Shown: piece after piece, positions 8,989 through 17,496 of the stretch
Position numbering within the stretch: the stretch's first letter is position 1
How the letters are laid out: every line of letters begins with the position of its first letter
Source: JASGCP01 sp965263285
GTDB lineage: Bacteria; Bacteroidota; Bacteroidia; Chitinophagales; Chitinophagaceae
Reading direction: 5' to 3'
Assembly (NCBI GenBank): GCA_965263285.1
Contig: CBDHHD010000016.1
Coordinates: 930,001-994,000 of the forward strand
DNA: 64,000 nucleotides
Program-made: the position numbers and the translations under genes
Notes under the pieces: model-generated
The model's database searches: none
The model's input: only the letters and a program-made list of their open reading frames with translations
What the model was told of the DNA's origin: nothing

Positions 8989-10534
8989 ACCCCAATTTTT
9001 TAAATACGGTTAGTAAATCATTTTTGCTTTGAGCTTCAGCTTTGAGCAGGTCGGCAAATTCATTTTGTAGTTTTTTCATTTTTTCGTCAAAATCAATATT
9101 TTCATCACGATTAATAAACTCAATGTATTTACTCGGCACTAACGAAAAATCTTTTTTAGCTATTTCTTCAAACGAAGCCGAATAGCAAAACTCAGAAATA
9201 TTTTCAATAGCTGTGGTTTGCCATTGATGGTAAGTGTTTGCAATCTTTTTAATTTCTTTTTCAGAAAACTGAATAAATTTTTTTTCAAAAGGTTCGCCCG
9301 TTTGTCGCAAGTCCATAAACAAAATTTCTTTTTCTCTGTTGCGGTATTTGCGATGCACATCACCTACTTTTTTACTTTGAGCTTTCTTGTTTTTGTTCAA
9401 TATCCAGAGCGTAACGCTAATATTGGTAGTGTAAAACATATCCTGCGGTAAAACCAAAATAGCTTCTACCAAATTATTCTCAATCAGTTTTCTGCGGATT
9501 TTATATTCTTCACCACCACCGCTTAAAGCACCATTTGCCAAGATAAAGCCTGCTACGCCATTTTCAGATAATTTACTTACCATATTCAAAATCCAAGCAT
9601 AATTAGCATTGCTTTTGGGTGGCACTTCGTAGCCTTTCCAACGAGGGTCGTCTAACAATTCATTTTCTGCTCGCCAGTCTTTTTGATTAAAGGGCGGATT
9701 GGCCATAATAAAATCGGCTTTTAAATCTATGTGCTGGTCGTCTAAAAAACTATTGGCTGCTTTGATGCCCAAATTACCAGTAATGCCACGAATGGCAAGG
9801 TTCATTTTTGCTAATTTGTAAGTGGTATTAGTGTATTCTTGTCCGTAAATAGAAATTTCTTTTTTGTTGCCGTGATGCGCTTCTATAAACTTAATAGATT
9901 GCACAAACATGCCACCACTGCCACAAGCGGGGTCATAGATAATGCCCTTGTAAGGCTCAATCATTTCAGCAATGAGATTTACAATGCTTTTGGGGGTGTA
10001 AAATTCCCCCTTACCCTTGCCTTCGGCTAAAGCGAATTTGGATAAGAAATATTCATATACCCTTCCTACTACATCGTTTTGCGGGTCTTTAGTGGTATCA
10101 ATATCATTAATGGTATCGAGCAGGGAAGTCAGTTTGGTCATGTCCAAGCCTAATCGTGAGAAATAATTATCAGGTAAAGCCCCTTTGAGGACTTTGTTGT
10201 TTTTTTCAATGGTGTGCAAAGCGGTATCAATGAGTAAGGCAATGTCGTTCTGTTTTGATTTTTTAATGAGGTAGTTCCAACGGCTATTTTCTTCTAAGAA
10301 AAATACATTGTTCATGTTATAAAACTCTGGCTTTTCAATATATTTTTCTTTGCCTTCAGTAATTAGTTTTTGGCGATGCTGTTCAAACTTATCACTGGCA
10401 AATTTTAGAAAAATTAAACTTAATACTACATGTTTATATTCGGCGGGTTCTACACTGCCTCTAAGTTTGTTAGCGGCATCCCATAGGGTAACTTCAATTG
10501 CTTTTTCTTTGGATTCTTTAAGCTGTTTTGCCAT
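8972..10534 (-). CDS. hsdM: Type I restriction-modification DNA methyltransferase subunit
   Basis: HsdM methylates adenine in the target read by HsdS and forms the M2S methylase core. The 520-residue protein has an HsdM N-terminal helical domain (KLRGSVEPAEYKHVVLSLIF), the SAM-binding motif I YDPACGSGGMFVQS, and the N6-adenine catalytic motif NPPF within DFIMANPPFNQKDW. It is the first gene of the island on this strand. A candidate promoter with TATCTTTG lies about 90 bp upstream at 10623-10630. No truncation is seen. Confidence 0.95.
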   Translation of the reverse strand: MAKQLKESKEKAIEVTLWDAANKLRGSVEPAEYKHVVLSLIFLKFASDKFEQHRQKLITEGKEKYIEKPEFYNMNNVFFLEENSRWNYLIKKSKQNDIALLIDTALHTIEKNNKVLKGALPDNYFSRLGLDMTKLTSLLDTINDIDTTKDPQNDVVGRVYEYFLSKFALAEGKGKGEFYTPKSIVNLIAEMIEPYKGIIYDPACGSGGMFVQSIKFIEAHHGNKKEISIYGQEYTNTTYKLAKMNLAIRGITGNLGIKAANSFLDDQHIDLKADFIMANPPFNQKDWRAENELLDDPRWKGYEVPPKSNANYAWILNMVSKLSENGVAGFILANGALSGGGEEYKIRRKLIENNLVEAILVLPQDMFYTTNISVTLWILNKNKKAQSKKVGDVHRKYRNREKEILFMDLRQTGEPFEKKFIQFSEKEIKKIANTYHQWQTTAIENISEFCYSASFEEIAKKDFSLVPSKYIEFINRDENIDFDEKMKKLQNEFADLLKAEAQSKNDLLTVFKKLGYEIKL

Positions 10535-10594
10535 TGGATAATAGTATTTTTTTATATGTTATTTCTATACAAGTTTACAGCACTTCAGAAATGA

Positions 10595-10615
10595 ATTCAA
10601 AGTTTTAAGTGCAAC
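10595..10615 (+). repeat. Right copy of direct repeat bracketing the defence island
   Basis: Same orientation and near-identical to 288-307, differing by one T in the central T run. It sits between the hsdM start and the first dispersed repeat element, so the interval between the two copies is just the defence genes. Confidence 0.5.
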
Positions 10616-10622
10616 CCTTTCA

Positions 10623-10650
10623 CAAAGATAGAAATTAGGTTGAATGTGCA
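10623..10650 (-). promoter_or_regulatory. Candidate Bacteroidota promoter for hsdM operon
   Basis: On the reverse strand a TTG at the -33 position is followed 18 bases later by TATCTTTG (10623-10630), matching the Bacteroidota -33/-7 pattern TTG and TAnnTTTG. It reads into hsdM. Confidence 0.5.
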
Positions 10651-10829
10651 AAAATATTTTTATTTCTTGGCTCAATCCTTTTTTCAAGTGCTGAGGAGAA
10701 GTTATTTCTATTTACGCATTTTATTTATTCATAAACTTAAAAAAATAATTAGCCATTTTTTATATAATTAACACATGATGTTAATTAGAAGTTTTTTAGC
10801 CACTTCAAAACAATATTTGGATTTTTTGT

Positions 10830-11133
10830 CTACGGCTTTTTTTAGGTGCTGGAAGCATGGATTATTAAATACATATAAACATGGAAATAATAGGAAATAT
10901 ATGATGAGGACTGCCCTCAGATAAAGAGCTACAAAACTACGGCTCGCTGGTCGCTTCGCTCACCTCGTTTTGTAACGCTCTTTATCTGAGGGCTTGATTT
11001 TTTCTTTGTTTCTTTCTTTTGTATCAAGACAAAAGAAAGAAAAAGATATAAAAAATAAATGATGAACCTATACCTGAGTAATTACAAAAAACACAAATAC
11101 CCCCCCCCCCAACATCTCAAAAAAAGATGTGGC
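10830..11133. mobile_element. MITE-like element, copy 1 (hairpin-deleted)
   Basis: This is the shortest recognisable member of the dispersed family described at 28808. The left end contains TTTAGGTGCTGGAAGCATGG and the right end AACATCTC followed by an A run and GATGTGGC. The roughly 150-bp central hairpin is collapsed: the arms CTCAGATAAAGAGC and GCTCTTTATCTGAG are only about 50 bp apart. An 11-C run sits at 11100-11110. It fills most of the hsdM-bamA gap (10535-11146), which holds no gene. Confidence 0.7.
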
Positions 11134-11146
11134 ATACCCCCTTATG

Positions 11147-13897
11147 TTATTCTGGTTCGTAACCTAACATAAATGTAAACCTGCCTACTGACGATAATGT
11201 TGAAGTAGGTGTAAATCTATCTAAGCCAATACCATAATCAAAGCCAAGTAATCCAAAAGCAGGTAAGAAAAATCTAAATCCTATACCTACAGATCTTCGC
11301 AATTGAAAAGGATTATATGTTTGTAAAGAATACCAACCATTAGCAGCTTCCATAAAAGTTAGTGCATAGATAGTAGCACTGGGATTTAAGCTTAATGGAT
11401 AACGCAACTCAAGCGTATATTTATTAAAAATGGTAAAAAAACTAGTGGCTGTTGTTTGTTCAGGATTCACTTTAGGGTCAGAACTTTGATATACGGGATA
11501 ACCTCTTTGAGAAATAATATCATACCCCAATAAAGCGAATTGATTACTAATACCTGCGTCACCTACTTGAAAACGACCAAAAGGAGATACTTGTAAATTA
11601 AGGTTATATCTGCCAATATAACCATATTTAACAGAAGCACGCAACACAAATTGCCTGTTTTTATCTGCACCCCTTGCTCTACCTAAGGGAAAATACCAAT
11701 CACCATTAAACCGCCATTTGTGATATTCTATAAAATAATAAGGATTACTAGTGGATAAAAAATTAGGATCAATAATTGAATAGGGGGGGGTAAGCTCTAA
11801 GCTTAATAAAAAATTCGATCCTGACCGAGGAAATATAGCTTGATCTAAAGAATTGCGGCTTAACGCTATCTTAAAGTTAAAGTTATTTGAAAATCCATTA
11901 GAGAAATTAGGCAAATTAACTTGATCAATAGCGTAATTTCTTAATTTATATCGAATATAATTAACCGAAAAAGTAACATTAAAAAAGTCATCCGGCCATT
12001 TTAATTGTTTACCTAACGCAACCGACAAACCTGTTGTACGAATATATGAATTTGAAGAAGCAACAGGAATAAGTGTTGTATAATTCGGTGTATTAACTCC
12101 CCCTGCGTATCTCGTATCATAAAAGCTAACCGTAAAAGCATTTCTTTTTTTACCACCCAACCATGGTTCTGTAAAAGATACATTATACGATTGAAATGAA
12201 GGACCATTGCTTTGTATACGAAAACTTAATTTCTGTCCCGATCCACTTGGTAATGGTCGCCATGATTTCGGATCTAATATACCCCGTAATGAAAAGTTAT
12301 TTAATGTAATACCCACCGTTCCTGTTAATCCAATTCCACCTCCCCAGCCTGCACTAAGTTCTAATTGATCACTCGACTTCTCCTCTACTTGCCAAGTAAT
12401 ATCTACCGTACCATCTTCTACATTAGGATTTATTTGAGGTGTAATTTTCTCTGCATTAAAAAAGCTCAATTGAGACAACTCTCTTTGTGATCGAATTACC
12501 TCTTGTCTACTAAACTTCTCTCCGGGAATAGTTCTTAATTCTCTTCGAATAACATAATCTTTTGTTTTGTCATTACCTACAATATTAATATTACGATAAT
12601 ATGCTTGAGGCCCTTCAATAATACGAATTTCATAGTCAATGGTATCATTATAAACAGATACTTCAACAGGGTTCGCTTGAAAAAACAAATATCCGTCATC
12701 TGTATAAAGACTAGAAATATCTTCTCCACCATCAGCCGATAATGTTTTACCAAGACGATTATTTAATATATTAATATTATACACATCTCCTTTATGAATA
12801 TTTAAAATAAGGTTTAATACTGAATCAGAATATTTTGTATTACCTCTCCAAGTAATGTTACCAAAATAATACTTATCTCCTTCTTTTAAACGAATATCAA
12901 TATTAAGATTACCTTTATTATTCGTATATAAAGAATCCTTTACAATACGTGCATCTCTATATCCTAACGAGTTATAATACTGAATAATTTTTTCTTTATC
13001 TTCATCATATTTTTCTGGTTTAAATTTAGCAGAAGCAAATACATGAAAACGAAAATACGGATCTAAAACCCTTAATGTTTTTGTTGGAATAAGATATCCC
13101 TGCTCTGCTACATATTCTTTAAATGTATATTGCGGTGGAATTATATTTCCTTTATTATCTCTTGGGGCAAATAAAGTAAGCCTACTCAATTCATGCGTTC
13201 CTTTCATTTGCTTTTTTATTTGCTGATCGGTAATATTAACATTTCCAAAAATATCAATATTGCTTACTTTTAACTTATTCCCTTTATTAATATAAATAAC
13301 TAAGTTATCATGATTTTTTAATGTCGTATCTTTTTGTTCAACTATTTTCACACTTGTTCCTTGATACGATTTATCTAAATAAAATTTTTTAATAACAACG
13401 GTAGCATTATTAACAAGATTACCTGTTATAACCCTGTTTTTTATTAATCCCAATTTAGGTATCAGATCTTCTTGATCTCCCTTCCCTACACCTTTTATAA
13501 CAAAACTACCTAAACGAGGTCGTTCTGCTACATCTATTTCAATAGAAATTTCATTATTTTTAGTAAGATTAGTAATATAAATTTCTACATTGCTAAAATA
13601 GTTCTGCTTCCAAATACTTTCCATAGCTTTTGAAAATGCATCCGTACCTGGAATGGTAACAACTTGTCCTTCTGTTAAATTAGATATAGCAACTAATAAA
13701 TTTTCATCAAAGCTAGTAGACCCTTTTACATGAATAGAAACTATTTTATACTTTATAGGTATTTTTTGATTAAAAATATTCAACAAATCTACATTAATAG
13801 TAGAAACAGCAGTTGTTGTATCTGGCTGTTCTTGACCATAAGATGTTACATATAATAAACAAACAAATAAAAATACAAACAGAAATCGATTAAACAT
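11147..13897 (-). CDS. bamA: Outer-membrane protein assembly factor BamA (Omp85 family)
   Basis: BamA folds and inserts beta-barrel proteins into the outer membrane. The 916-residue product begins with a signal peptide (MFNRFLFVFLFVCLLYVTSYG). A periplasmic part of about 450 residues follows with repeated POTRA-like units, for example the VSNIDIFGNVNITDQQI and YYFGNITWRGNTKYSD segments. The C-terminal half is a 16-stranded-type barrel with a GWGGGIGLTGTVGITLNNFS start and aromatic-rich strands to the end. The upstream neighbour is uppS, the usual Bacteroidota pairing. A run of eight C on the coding strand (about 11783-11790) encodes Thr-Pro-Pro in the barrel and could slip. Gene identity is firm. 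Confidence 0.93.
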   Translation of the reverse strand: MFNRFLFVFLFVCLLYVTSYGQEQPDTTTAVSTINVDLLNIFNQKIPIKYKIVSIHVKGSTSFDENLLVAISNLTEGQVVTIPGTDAFSKAMESIWKQNYFSNVEIYITNLTKNNEISIEIDVAERPRLGSFVIKGVGKGDQEDLIPKLGLIKNRVITGNLVNNATVVIKKFYLDKSYQGTSVKIVEQKDTTLKNHDNLVIYINKGNKLKVSNIDIFGNVNITDQQIKKQMKGTHELSRLTLFAPRDNKGNIIPPQYTFKEYVAEQGYLIPTKTLRVLDPYFRFHVFASAKFKPEKYDEDKEKIIQYYNSLGYRDARIVKDSLYTNNKGNLNIDIRLKEGDKYYFGNITWRGNTKYSDSVLNLILNIHKGDVYNINILNNRLGKTLSADGGEDISSLYTDDGYLFFQANPVEVSVYNDTIDYEIRIIEGPQAYYRNINIVGNDKTKDYVIRRELRTIPGEKFSRQEVIRSQRELSQLSFFNAEKITPQINPNVEDGTVDITWQVEEKSSDQLELSAGWGGGIGLTGTVGITLNNFSLRGILDPKSWRPLPSGSGQKLSFRIQSNGPSFQSYNVSFTEPWLGGKKRNAFTVSFYDTRYAGGVNTPNYTTLIPVASSNSYIRTTGLSVALGKQLKWPDDFFNVTFSVNYIRYKLRNYAIDQVNLPNFSNGFSNNFNFKIALSRNSLDQAIFPRSGSNFLLSLELTPPYSIIDPNFLSTSNPYYFIEYHKWRFNGDWYFPLGRARGADKNRQFVLRASVKYGYIGRYNLNLQVSPFGRFQVGDAGISNQFALLGYDIISQRGYPVYQSSDPKVNPEQTTATSFFTIFNKYTLELRYPLSLNPSATIYALTFMEAANGWYSLQTYNPFQLRRSVGIGFRFFLPAFGLLGFDYGIGLDRFTPTSTLSSVGRFTFMLGYEPE

Positions 13898-14049
13898 CGT
13901 TGTGCAAAATAATAATCATAAAAAAATTAATTAAGTAACTTCATAACGACTGAAATAGCTTTAAAATAATTCAAATAATAAAAAATTAATTTAACCAAAT
14001 GTTATTTTTATAAAAAATAACAATCATTTTACAAATGTACTAAAATAAT

Positions 14050-14811
14050 TTATTTTTTACTGTTTTGAATTTGTTGGCTTGTTTTTCCAAACCTTCGTTC
14101 TCTTTGCTGAAAATCATAAATAGCCTTTTTAAATGCTGTTTTATTGAAATCTGGCCATTTAATATCAGTGAAATGAAACTCAGTATAAGCCAATTGATAC
14201 AACAGAAAATTACTAATACGATGCTCACCCCCTGTTCGTATAAGTAATTCGGGATCAGGTATATATTGCGTATACAAAAACTGCGCAAAATCATGCTCAT
14301 TTATACTATCTATCTTATAATCTTCTTGCTGTATTTTTTTAATTATTTTTTTAATAGCCGATACAATCTCCCAACGACCACTATAGCTTAATGCCATTAT
14401 TAAAGAAAGACCTTTATTATCTTTTGTTACATACATGGCATGTAACAACTCAGCTTGTATATGCTGAGACAATAATTCCATATCCCCTATTACTAAAAGC
14501 CGAACACCATTTTTATGTAAATCATCCACCTCTTTTTTTAGTGTATGCACTAACAATTCCATTAGCCCTTCTACCTCTTCCTTAGGACGATTCCAATTTT
14601 CCATGCTAAACGCGTATAAAGTCAAATACGATATATTTAACTCAACAGCCACTTCCACCATTTGACGCACTGATTGAACGCCTTGATAATGGCCATATAA
14701 ACGACTCTCGCCTTTTTCTATTGCCCATCTCCCATTTCCATCCATTATAATAGCGATATGTTTTGGCATTCTATTGCTATCTAAAACGATTGTATCATCT
14801 ATCTGAATCAT
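14050..14811 (-). CDS. uppS: Undecaprenyl (di-trans,poly-cis) diphosphate synthase
   Basis: This enzyme adds isopentenyl units to farnesyl diphosphate to make the lipid carrier for cell-wall and O-antigen synthesis. The 253-residue product carries the family signature HIAIIMDGNGRWA, with catalytic D24, the LTLYAFSMENWNRP block, and the C-terminal DPELLIRTGGEHRISNFLLY and FTDIKWPDF motifs. Length is typical. The chosen start lies only 5 bases from a TATCTTTG box (14816-14823 on this strand), so the message may be leaderless, or translation may begin at Met15. It is followed after 152 bp by bamA. Confidence 0.95.
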   Translation of the reverse strand: MIQIDDTIVLDSNRMPKHIAIIMDGNGRWAIEKGESRLYGHYQGVQSVRQMVEVAVELNISYLTLYAFSMENWNRPKEEVEGLMELLVHTLKKEVDDLHKNGVRLLVIGDMELLSQHIQAELLHAMYVTKDNKGLSLIMALSYSGRWEIVSAIKKIIKKIQQEDYKIDSINEHDFAQFLYTQYIPDPELLIRTGGEHRISNFLLYQLAYTEFHFTDIKWPDFNKTAFKKAIYDFQQRERRFGKTSQQIQNSKK

Positions 14812-15082
14812 AATGCAAAGATAAATATTTTTAAAAGCACTGCTATTAAAAAAGTTTTTAACTATTGTCCCTTCCCCCTATATACTCATCATATACTCTT
14901 ATTCATTTTTTATATCTTTTTCTTTTGTTTACCTTGATACAACAGAAAAAAGGTATAAGAATTGCAAATAAAGATTAGAAACGCACAGCCTATATCTTAA
15001 AACTAAAAATCACTTACTCTATCGAAAATAATAAAAGGCGGTTATATATGACATGTATGAACATAAGATATCAGAATCATTA
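14812..15082. other. Intergenic stretch with degenerate repeat debris
   Basis: No gene is visible. A segment around 14890-14965 (ATTCATTTTTTATATC, then TTGATACAACAG) looks like a decayed piece of the left arm of the MITE family, with its TTTCTTT...TTGATAC module changed. Confidence 0.35.
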
Positions 15083-15152
15083 GGCTACATCCTTTTTTAA
15101 GGTGCTAAGAGAAATAATTAATTGAAAGTTGAAAATTACTTTTTCCATTTTT

Positions 15153-15598
15153 GACTACATCCTTTTTTCTGGTGCTGGGGGGGGGAGGGTATTTGTGTTT
15201 TTTGTAATTACTCAGGTATAGGTTCATCATTTATTTTTTATATCCTTTTCTTTCTTTTGTCTTGATACAAAAGAAAGAAACAAAGAAAAAATCAAGCCTG
15301 CAGATAAAGAGCTACAAAACTACGGCTCGCTACGCTAGCGAGAATGAATGGGAGGCGGTTAAGTATGAATCGTTATGATGAGCTTATCCGTAGTGATCTT
15401 TTATGTACATACTTTATGCTCATCATAACGATTCATATATAAAAATTCCCGCCTCCACATTCTCGCTGGTCGCTTCGCTCACCTCGTTTTGTAACGCTCT
15501 TTATCTGAGGGCAGTCCTCATCAGACATTTCCTATTATTTCCATGTTTATATTTATTTAATAATCCATGCTTCCAGCACCTCAAAAAAAGATGTAACC
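15153..15598. mobile_element. MITE-like element, copy 2
   Basis: Full-length member of the family. The left end is GACTACATCC plus a T run and CTGGTGCTGG, with nine G following. The right end is CCAGCACCTC, an A run and GATGTAACC. The internal module TTCTTTCTTTTGT...ACAAAAGAAAGAA and the large hairpin (about 15305-15510) are intact. Orientation is opposite to the copy at 28808. Confidence 0.75.
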
Positions 15599-15612
15599 CA
15601 TATAAAATTGTT

Positions 15613-15646
15613 TTTGCAAATATCCATTTTCTTTTGTATTTTTGCA
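15613..15646 (+). promoter_or_regulatory. Promoter for the first cysteine-rich peptide gene
   Basis: TTTTTG at about 15614 is followed by a 20-base spacer and then TATTTTTG just before GCATAGTCC, a close match to the Bacteroidota -33/-7 consensus. The same block recurs at 41450-41500 and, reversed, at 36770-36818, so the promoter belongs to a repeated module and was not built for this gene. Confidence 0.6.
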
Positions 15647-15654
15647 TAGTCCCT

Positions 15655-15675
15655 CACACTAAATTTAGTTATGCC
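15655..15675 (+). repeat. Element-C end, upstream of peptide gene
   Basis: CACACTAAATTTAGTTATGCC is the right inverted end of the element defined at 40972-41518. A near-copy (ACACTAAATTTGGTTGTGCC) in the same orientation follows the peptide gene at 15991-16010, so the gene is flanked by direct repeats. Confidence 0.55.
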
Positions 15676-15692
15676 ATAAATTTCATTATTCT

Positions 15693-15974
15693 ATGAAAAA
15701 AGATTTGAAAAATTTAGGTCAACTTCTATATAGAAAAGAATTGAAAAATGAGGAATTAAAAAATTCTATCGGTGGAAAAGGATACACATGTGGGGGTGCC
15801 TTTTGTTATGTAGCTTGTGTAACATTAAGTGGAAACAAAAGATGTGCTGTTGCAAGGCTAATTCCTAATCAGGCTAATAAGTATTTTGATTCTAGTTGGG
15901 GTTGTAGTGGTGGATCTGCAACAGCACCATGTTGGTGCTATACTAATGGAGGAGCAGATCATTTATGTGCCTAG
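15693..15974 (+). CDS. Cysteine-rich secreted peptide precursor with double-glycine leader (type member)
   Basis: A 93-residue precursor. Residues 1-28 form a charged leader ending LKNSIGG, the pattern of double-glycine leaders cut during ABC export. The predicted mature part (29-93) has eight cysteines in the order C-x4-C-x3-C-x8-C-x19-C-x8-C-x-C-x9-C, with a WGC and a CWC motif, suggesting four disulfides. Six other intact genes in this window share the leader and the framework while the loops differ. Natural-product precursors with GG leaders are known in Bacteroidota, but I do not recognise this exact framework. The gene follows a repeated promoter module and is flanked by direct repeats. 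Bacteriocin-like function is inference; no immunity or modification gene is adjacent. Confidence 0.75.
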   Translation: MKKDLKNLGQLLYRKELKNEELKNSIGGKGYTCGGAFCYVACVTLSGNKRCAVARLIPNQANKYFDSSWGCSGGSATAPCWCYTNGGADHLCA

Positions 15975-15990
15975 TTTTGTATAGTTTATT

Positions 15991-16297
15991 ACACTAAATT
16001 TGGTTGTGCCTAAAAAAAGAAGCACTTACACTATCGTATAGTACACAGATGGGTGAATTTTATTTATTTTGCTTATCATGCTTATATCATTGTAGTTTGG
16101 TTTAGTTTCTTTCAATTGAGCGTAAAACCTCGACAAATTCATTTTATTTTTCGTTCGTGACTTAAGTGATGTAAGGAGTAGCTTCTTTTTGTAGATCTTT
16201 ATATGCAAGCTTGATTTTTTCTTATTGTATCAAAACAATAAAAAAATGAAGATTAACAGGTGCCTGAGTAGTTATAAAACTTTCATTTATTACAAAC
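15991..16297. other. Conserved downstream segment with a decayed reading frame
   Basis: Bases about 16010-16225 closely match 26185-26400, downstream of the peptide gene at 25873. Read on the reverse strand, both contain KDLQKEAT, a TAA, a VT(N/S)EK block, another TAA and EFVEVLRSIERN, with the two stops in the same places. This looks like an old gene remnant copied together with the peptide cassette. The 60-residue frame 16026-16208 in another phase is probably not real. Confidence 0.4.
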
Positions 16298-16382
16298 CTC
16301 TTAGCACCTTAAATAAGGATTTAGCCAATCATTACCCTTTCACCAATGCTAAGACAAATTACTATCTAATGTAACATCTCTC

Positions 16383-17444
16383 TTAATGCTGTGCATTTCT
16401 CTTAGAAATCTCACGAATAGTTGTATCGGCAAATGCATAAAATAGACTTAACTGATTTTGATCATCATGCAAAAGAGCAGGTATACCGCTATCTCCTCCT
16501 TCTCTTATAGATTCTATTAATGGTAATTGACCTAAAAGAGGAATATCAAATTCTTCTGCTAAATTTTTGCCTCCATCTTTCCCAAAAATATAATACTTTG
16601 TAGATGATAAAGGAGGCATAAAATAAGCCATATTTTCTACAAGTCCTAAAATAGGCACTTTAATTTGAGTTTGTGCAAACATAGCAATCGCTTTTTTAGC
16701 ATCTGCCAATGCAATAGCTTGTGGAGTAGAAACAACAACAACCCCAGTTAACGGCACTGATTGAATCAAAGTAAGATGAATATCTCCTGTGCCTGGTGGC
16801 ATATCAATAATTAAATAATCTAATACCCCCCAGTCTACATCGGATATAAATTGTTTAATAGCACTGCTTACCATAGGACCTCTCCATACCACTGCATCTT
16901 TTTCATCTATCAACAAGCCGATACTCATCAGGCGAATACCAAATTTCTCAATAGGAATAATATATGATTTCCCATTATCATCTTTCATAAAAGGTCGCTT
17001 ACCTCTTATTCCAAACATCATAGGAATGCTAGGACCATAAATATCGGCATCCATAAGTCCTACTACAGCTCCTTTTTTAGATAAGGCAAGTGCTAAATTG
17101 GCTGCTACTGTGCTTTTACCTACCCCTCCCTTTCCACTTACAACAGCTATAATATTTTTTACTCCTTTTAGTAAGACTCCTTGATCTTTTCTGCCCGAAC
17201 TTGTTTTTGTAATAAATCGAATATGAATAATGGCCTCTGCGTTTACCATTAGCTTAATAGCATTTTCACAAGCCGATTTCATCATTTCCTTCATTGGACA
17301 AGCAGGTGTAGTTAATTCTAAATTAAAATAAACTTGATTATCGTCTATTGTAATATCTTGTATCATTCCTAAACTTACTAAATCACTTCCCAAATCTGGT
17401 TCTTGCACAAAACTTAATGCTTTTAAAATATCTTCTTTTTTCAT
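16383..17444 (-). CDS. mrp: Mrp/NBP35-family iron-sulfur cluster carrier ATPase
   Basis: A 353-residue P-loop ATPase that carries Fe-S clusters to target proteins. It has an N-terminal MIP18/DUF59 domain (about 1-85, with the TTPACPM motif) and a ParA/MinD-like domain with the deviant Walker A SGKGGVGKST at 103-112, the MDADIYGPS block and the DMPPGTGD block. The C-terminal region reads ENMAYFMPP...YYIFGKDGG and lacks the CxxC seen in E. coli ApbC. I believe this is usual for Bacteroidota orthologues. The gene sits alone between repeat clusters. Identification is secure, the client proteins unknown. Confidence 0.92.
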   Translation of the reverse strand: MKKEDILKALSFVQEPDLGSDLVSLGMIQDITIDDNQVYFNLELTTPACPMKEMMKSACENAIKLMVNAEAIIHIRFITKTSSGRKDQGVLLKGVKNIIAVVSGKGGVGKSTVAANLALALSKKGAVVGLMDADIYGPSIPMMFGIRGKRPFMKDDNGKSYIIPIEKFGIRLMSIGLLIDEKDAVVWRGPMVSSAIKQFISDVDWGVLDYLIIDMPPGTGDIHLTLIQSVPLTGVVVVSTPQAIALADAKKAIAMFAQTQIKVPILGLVENMAYFMPPLSSTKYYIFGKDGGKNLAEEFDIPLLGQLPLIESIREGGDSGIPALLHDDQNQLSLFYAFADTTIREISKRNAQH

Positions 17445-17496
17445 TTTTTAATAACAAAGTTAAAGTTTCATTTATAATAATTAAATATTAAAATTT

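Larger units (their letters stand above)
15083..16326. mobile_element. Candidate 1.24-kb unit with inverted ends enclosing a peptide gene
   Basis: The left end at 15083-15111 starts GGCTACATCC, followed by a T run and AAGGTGCTAAGAG. The right end at 16298-16326 is its reverse complement with two mismatches in 29 bases. These ends are a variant of the MITE ends, with TAAGGTGCTAAGAG in place of TGAGGTGCTGG. Between them lie one MITE copy (15153-15598), a strong promoter, the peptide gene at 15693 and a conserved downstream segment. The pairing suggests that the peptide gene may travel as cargo. No transposase is present. Confidence 0.4.

Noticed and set aside
15403..15696. Open frame of about 97 codons starting MYILYAHHNDSYIK, repeated at 17792, 28810, 41246 and 54430
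   Set aside because: It is a translation through the MITE hairpin and its right end. Length and C-terminus differ between copies, other copies break it, and the sequence constraint is explained by base pairing.
16026..16208. 60-codon reverse frame after the first peptide gene as an immunity protein
   Set aside because: It is not kept in the copied segment at 26185-26400, where the other decayed frame is the conserved one.
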